Below are positions 34,501 to 46,500 of a DNA stretch of 64,000 nucleotides, piece after piece (position 1 is the stretch's first letter; every line of letters starts with the position of its first letter). The translations under genes were made by a program, and so were the position numbers. The DNA comes from Pisaster brevispinus. Lineage: Eukaryota; Echinodermata; Asteroidea; Forcipulatida; Asteriidae. The stretch covers positions 11,874,742 through 11,938,741 of the forward strand of contig JAMKCF010000003.1 in NCBI GenBank assembly GCA_023634235.1, in the 5' to 3' direction. Below the pieces are notes generated by a model, which was given only the letters and a program-made list of their open reading frames with translations, was not told where the DNA came from and made no database searches.

Positions 34501-37500
34501 ATTTATATTTATAGTTACTCTTATCCTCCACACCATGCAAAGCTTCAAACACCAAAAATTCCTTCATTTGAATCTCAAGATGAATTACTTGAACTCTTTT
34601 CAAGGTCAAAAGTCTAAAGCATCTACTTTATCCTACCAACTCACCCTCCTGAAATTGCTCCTTACCATTGTCATATCCCTGCCATCTGTCTGTCATTCCA
34701 GGCTGCTTTGTTTTTACTTGTTTTTGTTTGTTATTCTTGGGTTGTAGGGGTGTAGGATGAGACCATTCTGTTGTTATGGCCTGCATGTGTTTGGGTCCAG
34801 AGTAGAAAGGGGTGTAGCTGCTCTGCACATCTAGTCCAACTGCCATTGCAGATATAACCAATGGAACAGAATATGAGCCAAATAAAACTTAAGAGCAAAC
34901 ATTAGCCATGCAGTTAACAAAACAATTTCAATGGCCTTTACATTACAACTGGTAACCTAAACTATATTTTTTTAAATAAATAGCACTATGTTAACATATA
35001 TTTTATGGGGAGTGGGGTGGCAATAGAAACAAATTGTGTTTTCATGGGGGCTGAAAGTTCATCTTTCGGAATTGAACTAGTATGGACAAGTGTAGATGAA
35101 ACAACTTCATCATTTATTTGCACCCATACTTGCAATATTAAGTGAACAATTGTCTCCACTGAATACATTCAATAAATTAAGTCTATACAACTAATACTTA
35201 AATACAGGGCAATGCCATTTCCATTTTTAAGGGCACTTCCATTGGTGTATTTGAAAGTCCATGGAAATCTTAAAGGGGCCAAGACCAGGGCAACAGTAAA
35301 GGCCATGGCCTCTGTGTAATTCCAGGTATGTGGCGTGATAAAAATACTTTGAAAAACATTTCTTTCCTCTACAACATTTGTTTCCTTTTTCCTTGAAAAG
35401 TCCTATTCTTCAATGTTATCATTGCAGCCAATACTAACAGCCATGACCTTATAGTCAAAGTCACTTGATTTGGGTGCAGCCTTACCATAGTCTTGACTGA
35501 TGAGATTGACACTGAGCTGTTCTCCACTGTTGGCTCTCTTGATGTAGATCTTCTTGCTCCAGGCTCCACTCCTCACTAGCTGTGAGTCCCTACAAACCAG
35601 GTCAATTTAACATTCACCTTTTACTTGGAATAATAAAATTCAATTATACAAGCATAGATCAGTTGTACCGGTATTACCCAAATAAAAGTTCGACACCGTA
35701 AAAGTTAACATCGTAATCATACAAAAATTTGTATCAATAACTATGCAGTAAAGTCAAATCCAACATAAAAAATATCTTAAATCTTTTTACATTATTATAA
35801 ATCTCTATTATGAGTTGTGGTGGTTCTGAAAAGAACCGGTGGTGTAAAAAGTCGACATCTCGATCAGTTTGTTCTGAATTCTGATTCTGTGGGAATCAAC
35901 ACTTACATGATTCTCTGTTTGAAGACAACTGTATTATCAGCATCTCCAATGAGGAGCATACATCCATGATAGGTCTTTGCCGTGCGCTTCTTGGCCAAGC
36001 TCTCCTGGTTCATCAGACCAATTGTCAGAGTGATCTCAGCTGACTGAGCACTGTACCTAGGGGCCTATGAGAAGAAAATTCACCATGAAACATTACAATC
36101 TTCCAGATGGGAAACTGCGGACAAATTATAGATGCTGAGCTAAAAAAAAAAGTTTGCTTGAAGTTAAGCCAGTGATAAACAAAAAATGCCTTGCAGTATA
36201 CATTGTTCATGACTGCTTTTCAAGAAAATTAATTCAGTAAAGGTATGTTTTTGTTGTTGAAAGAGTACATGAATTCTGAACCTTAGAAAGCATACCTGCT
36301 CTATTGAGACGTCATACTTTGGTAGGTGTGTGACAGCATCTAGAATCATATTTCCAAAGGGTGGATGTCGATTTAAAATCTGTAAGAAAGACAGAAACTC
36401 ACACCATCAAGATATTACCAAGAAATATGCCACATTTCATTTTCAATTCTTTGAAAATAACAACCATGTTGAAAATTCTTTATTTGTAAATTTTATTTTC
36501 ATACAACATTTTAAGTTATTGTACAAAAACCATCATAGATCTGTAATCTGAAAAAAAAACCAAAACAAGACTACTACATCAAAATTAAAAACCAGGTTTG
36601 TTTGCCTTATCAAAGTCACTACTTTTAATTATTATTACACATGGGACCTGTATAGATGCTCACCAGTTCAAGTTCCCTTGGGTTGGTACTTTCCACTTTC
36701 TGGAAGTTGGTTATTCCTGCATTGACCAATGCTGTTCCCAGTGCTGGCCCAATCTTGTCTAGTTGCCTGGCCATATTCTTGGAGTTCTCCCAGAGTCTTG
36801 CCTTGAAACATTTGGAGATTGTAGCAGCATGTAAGAGAGCCTTGAAATTGGTCTTTTGCATCAAGTACTCCAACAAACCTTAGAAAACAAATAACAAAAA
36901 GAGTAATGTTTGGAGCTTTGCACGGGGTGGAGAATAAAAAGTAAATAGTTTTTTGTAATTCTCAATAATAATAATAATAATAGTAATAACATTTCTTATA
37001 CAGTGCCTTTCACAACCACGGGAAAGGCCTGCATTTACTGAATAAATACAACACCTTGATTTAAAATGGTTGAAGGGTACAAAAGGCAAGTCTTTGTGCA
37101 CACACTTGCCAAAATCGAATAATCTTTGCAAAAGAAATTTGAAATCATCATGGGTGTTACTAATAAAAATAATGGGTTATTATAACACATGTGGCATGTA
37201 CCTCCATGCTGGCTGCACATAATAACTTTTTATAACATATTTATGACTTTTCGGACGTTGACAGCAGGAGTGCCACTCAACGGTCATTTCCATCTTTCTC
37301 AGCAACAAGAACAAAAGAAAATGACCAGTGAGTAGGTCCTCTCAAAAGTCTACCATTACTCTTGCCAAATCTCCCTTATGCATAGAAGACATTACGATTT
37401 GTGATACATTCCTAATATGGGGCAATTTCCTCAGCATTTATTTTGAACTTACATCTTGTAAGTCTCTGACCAGCTCTGAAAATACGATTGCTGTCTTGAG

Positions 37501-40500
37501 TCAGACCAAAATCCTGAATGGGTAGACAGCCTAGCACTGACTGGATCAAGCTGTTTGTTAACAACAAAAAAGACACAGTGCAAACTTCACAAACATAAAA
37601 CTGTATTAATTTGCTTGTATAATTTTGCTTAAAACTTTTGGTAAAACCAGAATGGGGAAGCATGAACATTAATAAGAAATAGATTATTGACCCAATTCAC
37701 CCGACATCATCATCATCATAATTTTGGTAGCACCATTATGGGAGTTAATGTCATTGTGGGAATACAGTGTAGTGCGAAATTAAGGCGGCAAGGCGTTTAT
37801 CCGCTTAAAACAGGCCTGCTTGTTGACTCCAAAAATCCTGAGCGTGGCACAGTCGCCTCGTGGGATGTGCGCGCAAGGGGTTAATAGTATCATTTCTCAC
37901 CAGTTAACTTTCATGTCAGTGGTCTTTATCTTTCCTTTCATGGGGAATCGAATGGTCACCCTGTTCTTGTCTTTGTTGAGTGTGTTCAGGACTTTTCTTT
38001 CATTGACCCTCAGTTGAATGTCTGCAAACTCCTTACATTTACACAGCATGGTTAGCTAAAACATCATAAAGAAATGAAAGGGGATGGTTATAGCTGCTAT
38101 TCCTTTCTGTTTTGCATTTTGAATCAATTATTCATCTATTTAAAACAAAACTCACACAGAAAAAAAAAAAAAGTATGGGAAAAGCAGATGTTAATAGACT
38201 TTGACCAATTAGCAAACAAGTAACATCTTATAAATGTTAAATACAAGTACAAGTACAAAAATAACATTGGAAACTAAATAATTATATAAAGAGGTGTACA
38301 ATAACAGTTTTTAAGGACTTACAATTTCAAGTAATAAAACACTAGGAAAAACTGACTGGGTAAATAGATAGCTCAGTTTGTAGAGCACTGGCACGTTAAT
38401 TAGGCTCAATTTCCGCTCTAGTCAATTGTTCTTTGTTCAATCAAAATTTTTAAAAATTACTTACAATTTCCTCCATGGATTCTGTGCCTACTACTGCACT
38501 AAACTGCTTCATAGTGTCAAAGGCAATGCAATACCTTGCCATCAGACGCCCCGTCTCTGGAATAAAGACAACACACAGTTTCCAATTACAACATACCAAT
38601 TTTTGAACAGAGTTTGTCTGGCAAAAAAAGAACCCCCAAAAAAGAGGTAAAGGCAAATCAAGCAAAACTTTGTACAATTTTGTTTTTCACCTTTTTATGA
38701 TTACCTAGGTTTATTAATCTTGTTCTAGCTGCCATAAAACTAAATTGCAACACTATTGCAATTAAAACCCATTAAACCCATTAAACTCACAGACAGATAC
38801 AACAGTAAATAAATATTAATATAGGTTTGACATTAAATTGTACACAATTTTTGCTGCACGATTAAAGAGGAAAACATTTATAGTGAAATAACATAGGCGA
38901 GCTGAAGGTAGCAGTTGATATTCCTCTTAAAACAGTCTAGATTGTAGGATGGAGGGAAACATGCACAAGGCAAAGAGTAAATTATGAATTATCTTCTATC
39001 TGTTATTAAAAATCGTAGACAATCTTTAACCAATATTTACCTGTTGGTTTTAGGTCCATTGTTTCTGCATCCATCTTGACGAGACCAAAGTTTGACAGCA
39101 AATTCAGGTCTCTAATGCATATATCTTTAAAAATGAAATGCATTTGCGCATTCAACAGGGTTTTCTTGTGTTAAAATAAACGACCTCTTCAAGTTATTGT
39201 TAAATGCAGGTGTGGAAAGATATTTCTGGTAATTATATGTACTATGACTTTATGTTTAAATATTTATTGTGAGTAACAAGCAACAATCGTTTTAAAAAAT
39301 ACTATTTTTTCCCTTAACAATTCTGCATTGTCTTTACTTCTTCCAAGATATCTTGTTTGTAACTAAATAACCAATTTAATTGTATAAAAGAGCAATATGC
39401 TTACTGATCTTAAACTAGATCATTAGTGTTACATCAAAGCAAACTATTATTTTGTTTCAACTATATTTGTTATTTAACCTGTGTGCTGTAGAAATGATGA
39501 ATAATGATTCACTGAAAATGCAACAGTTAACCTTCTTTTCCGGAGGGCTCAAATTTAAAGAAAACCTCCACCCGTCTTGCAGCTCAGCACTTTCACTAGA
39601 CCTAAACTATTTCTTTGTTGTTTACATTTGCTGAGCTTTTAGTTGGAAGATTGGAAGTTAAATATTCAGTAAACATTCATAAATTTTCAAAGCATGCATT
39701 TAGATGTTTCCAGTTGTAGGTTTACTGGTCAAGTGCTAAAATTATTGTACTCTAGCCAGTGGTTCAGTGTATTTCAAGCCCTCTGGAGACAACATTTCAA
39801 GATGTATTTTGAATGTAAAATATTCTTAAGTTCTGCATTAGATAAGCATTAAACTAAATACCTTGTAGTTTTGTCTCGATCTGTTCCTTGGTCAGATTCA
39901 CAGGGATTTTGTAATGAGACGGGTTCTTCATGATGCGGATATACAAGAATGTAGACTTGAGCCACTCCAGTGCTATTGAGATGTCATTGATGGTGTGCAG
40001 GACTATCTCTGCATTCAGATGCTCTATCAGGTGGTTGTGGAGGCTGAAGGAGGACAGAAAGTGGTCAAGTGCATGACACCGACCCATTTTCCATTCATGG
40101 TTAATTCTAAACAGATCTTATCTTCAAACATGAAGAGGTCAATATTCAATATTCAATTTACATGTTCATAAGAATGAGCTTACCTGCTTTCAATGTCATC
40201 AGCCCCATTCAGCAGGGACAAATACTTTTTCTAGATGGAAGGGGGAAATAAGAAATAAGATCAAACAGAATTATAAATAAAAGTCTTTATTTATGGAGGA
40301 AAAGCAACAGTTCTCTTTGGAGGCAAGACTAGGCTTTCCTCACTAGGTGGAACTTGCAAAGCCACAGATCATAAAGATGTGAAATAGAATATCAGATTGG
40401 CGATTGTCAGAGGAATAAAATATTAGTCTAAATTTGGTTGTGGTATCAATCAACATGAGAAACATTATGCCACATCAAATACTAAAGTCTTTAAATTACA

Positions 40501-43500
40501 TATAGTTTACAAATCCAAGTTTCTCTTTCTAGCTCTAATTGTCTAGTGTGTTTTCCTGTTATTGTTCAATTTAGCATACATTATGAGATAAATTATCGTA
40601 ATTGTTAACTGCAACACATACCTTGCTCTCATGTTTGGTCATAATGACCGCAGTGGCAGTAGAATCAAACTGCGGCCGACCAGCCCTACCAATCATCTGC
40701 AGTATCTGTGTCTCTGTGTACTCACAGTACATGCCTGATACGTAGTGCTGTGTAGATTTGACTACTACCAGGTGGGCTGGTAGATTAACACCCATCGCTA
40801 GAGTACTGGTTGCAACTAAGGCACAAGAAATAAAATGATAATATTTCAGATTTGTTTTCTCTTCTTTCTCTTTGCAGTATCCACTGCTAATGAGCAAGGC
40901 AAGCTATCTAGCAATTAGGTATCTGCTCTAAAATACAGTGTTTCATCAATGTAGTTTAAATCATAATATTAATTATTCTTAATTTACATCACATAGAATT
41001 CAAAACATTTACGTGACAAGCTAAAACAAAATGAGTAAATTAGAAAAAACTTATATCCTACGAAATGAATGAAATTATGATCATTCAATGAAAAAATTAG
41101 TTAAGACCCACCTTTTAAATGAATGACAAGAGGAGATTTTCAAATGCTAACAAATTTATATCTGACTCATCAAGAGACACAATCATCAGTAAATATATAA
41201 GGACATTTTAAGAACCGTAATGTTGAAAGGGTTACACAATATATATTTGTGACTCACTGAGAACAGGCAGATCTCCGCTGATGAACAATTCTTCTGTGAA
41301 TTTCCTGTCTTGGGCATCTAGGCCTGCATGATGATAACCTACACCGCTCAGCAGTAACTCTGTAAATCAGAAACAAGAACTTATATTTGGCTGGCTGCTG
41401 GATCGAGCCAAACTTTACACAAAATATGCTGGTTGAAAAGTATTTATTAATGATACTTGACGTTCAAATAATACAAATTGTTTAATAGATGTTAAATTTG
41501 CATCGGGAATAAAGAATATTATTAATATTATTCTTTTTTTCTTTTCCTTTTTGACATCTGCTCTAGAATGGCAAAGGTCGCGGGTTCAAATCCCACCAAA
41601 GTAATCTGCCTGTGGATTTTGATTCACAGGACTCGGGAAAGTACTGAGTATAAAGAGTATTATACACATTGGTTTAAGGGTAAAACCAAATAACACAAAA
41701 ACTGTGCAAGTTAATTGTGAAGAAAAACTGGCATAAAGTGTAAGGGCATCTCCGTATCTGTATTAAATTGCACTACTTACCTCTCAGTTTAGTCTCTCTG
41801 ATCATATTAGCTGCTTTCTGTAGTCGTTGTTTATGCTGACCATTCATAATGAACCTGGCCTCCTTAACAAGTATGCTTGCGGCTTGCTGTACACCTTTAC
41901 GGGTTGCACAGAACTGTGGTATGGAGAATGAATCAAATTTTTGTTTTAAGAAGGAAAGGTTAAGAGGGTATTGGTTTTGGTCAAAGGGAATTACATCTTT
42001 GGTATTTGTTGTATTATATTTAGAAAATATGGATTTTGGGGTAGGATTTAGTTTGAAGTATTGTTCCATTGACCTATTGTGCGTTTGTGTCTGCCGAGAA
42101 AAACAAGAGCAAATGGTGATCATTTTAAGCTGTCAGACAGACCTTTTGTACTAAAACTCACTCGTCAAAATGAAAAAAAATTGCATTTTCTTTAAAACGG
42201 AATAACACCAGTGAAACAATTTCACTGGATATTTGGGAACAATATGTACTTTCAGTCAAGTAAGTTATTTTGTCGTACGTTGGAAGTACTTGTTTTCATG
42301 TCTGCAAATGATGTACTCGACTTTTAGGCACAATTCTTGACACTCACCACCAGTGTTGGTTTTTGGTCTGAGTATGTGTGTATAACTCCACACAACTTGT
42401 AGTTGAGAGACAGGTCAAAGCGGAATTCAGACTGCCGATCCGAGCAGGGGTAGGACAGGACTACTTTCCTCAGTTTGACAGGCCGATGACTCTCATCAAG
42501 TCTGTTGGAACAATACAAGTGATTTATCAATTACGAGACTTGGGTTGGGTTGGGCTGGGTTGGGTTGGTTTGAGTCGGGTTTGAGTTTGTTTTGCATAAT
42601 GTTGCTATAAAGGAAAACAAATCAAAATTTTGACTCCCAGAATGGATGTGTCATCTGGGAGTGAGTTGAGACTACACATTTGATAACATATTTAAGTCAA
42701 TTCTTGAATTCCGGTGGTATAATAGTGAAACATGCAGTTCGTCAGGTAGGGATGTGTCATGAAATTATTGATAAAGTCAGCATGTTTTTGAAGGGTAGGT
42801 TAGTCAACAGGAAACATATTTTTTGTTAAGCTCAAGCTCATTTTAATGCATTATTTGGTCTACAGCAGTTTAATGAAGGCATTATCTTTTTCCGAACGTC
42901 AGTAACAAAGGTATAGAAATACATTTGAGAAATAAGGTAGTTAATATTTCACCAGGTTCCTTACTTGTGATAGACTCCATGTTTGCCATCAGTCTTTAAC
43001 CATTCAGCTACCTAAGAATCAATAAAGTTTATTTCAATAATTTGTTTTCTCCGTCGTATGATTCCGTTAATTGTCAAAGTGCTTGCCTGAACAAAGTTAT
43101 ATTTCTTTCAGGCAAAACAGAATCTTGTAAAACTTTGAAAACAACAAAGCATCACTAAGTGTTCTTCCAGAAAACTAATTTTTAAAATGGTTGTTTTTGC
43201 TGGCACTTGGTTTATATTTATCCCAAGATATAAAAGGTTCTCAAGGAAACAATTTTAAGTAAAGTGTTGAGTATAATCCTTTTTCCCAATGAGCCAAATT
43301 TTTACGACAATGTAAAGCCCTTTAAATGTCATCAGAATTAAAACTGGGTGCACGAATGAAGTCAATTCAGGGCTCGATTTCACTATAAAGCATCTTAAGA
43401 TGAGTTGTCAAGATAGAGTCTTTGATAAATTGAGCCGGGAGCTGCATTGGTCTTACTGTGTTTCATTTACCATGCTCTAGTCTTTGTCATGTCATCAGAT

Positions 43501-46500
43501 AGGCCAAAGTGTAGGGAAATAGGGAACTTTGTATAAAGAACTCAGGGATTGTCAGACTTGAAAAAATACTACACATAAAAATAATGTGTTTTTAACAATG
43601 ATAATCACTAATTATTAACTATTTGTTTCATTCTTTATGGTCATACAACTGTTAGTGATAAGAAAGGTAACTCACATCTTCAATGTTTGGTATTGTAGCA
43701 GACACAGCTAAGAATCTCAAGTCTTGTCTCTCTCCTGCAGTCTTCTCAACTGTTGTTGCTTCTCTGGCTGCAGCTGCTTGCACCGTCTTCATTCTGCTGA
43801 TCACTGCCTCCACAGTGGCGCCTCGATTCTCTTCATTCAAAGAATGAACCTGACAATGAGACAGATGTAATGAGTTTTTTCCTATCATTTAATGCATCCT
43901 TGAATTAATGTTGTATATTCGTTTCGTAAAGGGAGCATTCATCCCTAGTTTTTGTAAGCTGCAACAATTAGTATGTTTACCTCATCAATTAGGAATAACT
44001 TGACTAACTGTACAAGAGACTTGTTGTCTCTCCATTTCCTCGTCATGCTGTCCCATTTTTCCTGTAATATTTGACAAAATTGAAAATAAAAGCAAACAAA
44101 ATGAACAGCTATTTGACAAAAGATTTGAGAAGTCTACCTGCCCTTTCAAAACAAGATTTAAAGTAATGATTTGCAAACACAAAATTCTGTAAAATACATT
44201 AAATATCAAATTAAGTTTGCAAATATCTTGAATGCAGTGTAAATGGCTGTATAAAAAAAATGATGCAATATTCATTTAAATCTGCTCAATGAACATAAAG
44301 GATGCCTTCACAAGCCAAGCTTCTCTTCCACATTTAGTCATTTATTACGTTATCAATTTGTAATTGGACCACTAAAGCTGTGAAGAGAATCTGCTTTGCT
44401 AATTAAACTTCTCCCCCCCCAAAAAAAAAAAAAAATTGCAGATTCGACAATGATTTTTTTTTAGATGGTTAGTATCAGGTGGAAACATTTTCAGGGTTAC
44501 AAACAATGGGTTAACTCTGCAACCTCTCTGCATCTCATAAGTTTCCAATAAGACTTACAGGAGTGGTCAAGACAATATTAATCTCCTGCAACTGGAAGTA
44601 GTCATCAATCTCAGTGTCACCCGTCAGCTCTTGACACTTCAGACCAAGAGGCTCAAATTTGTCTTTCCAGTCTTGGCATCGCTGGCTACACAGGGCTTTG
44701 ATTGGTGCCACTATGATACACAAGATTGGTTAGGAACACAGCATTAGCAAACAAACATAAACAAACTAATGGAAAATGTCTAAGTCAAGATATATGGTGG
44801 GGTATAGAGCAATGCCATACACCAATCACATTAACAAATTCTATTTAGTTTAGATTGACTTACTGTATACAATTTTAGATTTGATGGCGTTCACACCCAA
44901 TGCTGTTAGCAAGCGCACAATGGCTAACTCGAATATGGCTGTTTTGCCTGATCCAGTTGGAGCACAAACAACCATGTGCTTGTCTGTATGAAGGACCTAA
45001 ACAAGAATTGGGGAAAAATAGTCGAGAACACCATGTAATATGTTTACATTGAATATTAACAACAACCACAGGTAGAAAGTTACAAATCATTTTGAAAGAC
45101 TTTTCTGGACTTGAAATTACAGCCAAATTTAGTTTTCAGTAACAACAAAAGATTTAACAAACAATGTAGATTTGATCTTGTGCATTTTGTTGAAATAACT
45201 GCGTATAACTGTACAGAACTCTTTCAAGCCTTTCCTTATTTATACATGATTTCAAAGGATGGACACATGCATGCCCTATGTTTGTGCCGGCTGGTTTGTG
45301 ATTTACATTTTGTTTCATTTTGTTTTTTGTGCATTTTAGTGTGAATAAAGAATCATAAAAGCGATACCTCAGACACATAAACGAAAGCCATATATTTTTT
45401 ATTAAGCTATGGGAGATTAATCTAGGTCTATGCTGCAAAACAAGTATGGAAAGTGAGTTCAATTCCTGAAACTGAAAGCTCTTCAATGCCTGTGGCTCTC
45501 TGGAATACTTACATCATCAAGAACCTTGGACTGCACAATGTTGAAGTAAGGAAAGGGAAACACACATCTGTATGGTTTAGCTTCAAGTGGGTTAAGAAAT
45601 GTATAACAATGGAAAGAAAATTGCAAGTTGTTTTAGTTCTTTTACACATACAAAGTTCTCACAAAGTAGCCCTCAGTGTTGCACACCCCAAAAGCTTGTG
45701 AGAACAAATCACCACATGTCAGATGTAGTGATGTAGTTTCCACAAATTTCTGATGATGAACAGTTTGATATTGAATGTAAGCAATTCATTTAATTTAGAC
45801 TCTAATTGTGTTTGAGTTTGACCTGTGCAAAAATATCAACAAAAAAGGGGTCAATTTATTTCAAATCAGAGATAGTCTTAAAAACTTGCTGAGGCAGGTA
45901 CAATGCACATAAGACATATCCTTGTGGATTAATGATAATAATGAACACTTATAAAACACCAGTATCAGCCAATATGACAAGGTGCTGGAATGTTTGCCCC
46001 ATTCACCAGGCCTTTATTTACATTCCTTAGAGCATCTCAGCTTCCTGGATGAATAGCCTGTGCTGCCAAATATGTAGCGTTTCATGCTAAATCAATCACA
46101 AGAACCATCCCTGCCCTCACAAGTACAAATTTATCTCTGGAGAAGAGAAGAAATTAAGTGTCTTGCTCAAGGACTAATTAGCTCAGATGGAACTAATTAT
46201 CAGGATAATTGGTTATTTAGTGATGTAGTAAATGACACACTGATGATACTTTAGATATTTAAAAGTATGTGAAATAACATAATGTTGATCTTTAGAAACC
46301 ATTATCTAACTAATTTGGCAAGCAAGGATACATATTTCATTCACAGAGCGAAGTTTTGTGCCACCATGTGTTGTCCCGCCTGGGGTTGTGTACCCTAAAA
46401 TTGGAAAAAATAATAATGATTACTTTCACTTGAGAGACAACTGTCCACCTTATAAACATTCTTTACAATGTTCAGACAAACAATTTTCACAAGTACATGA

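Noticed and set aside
34253..34617. Two opposite-strand frames with the same peptide (LALKRAGLVSTFRTVY...)
   Set aside because: Both come from the two arms of the perfect palindrome. The shared peptide is explained by the repeat, not by a gene.
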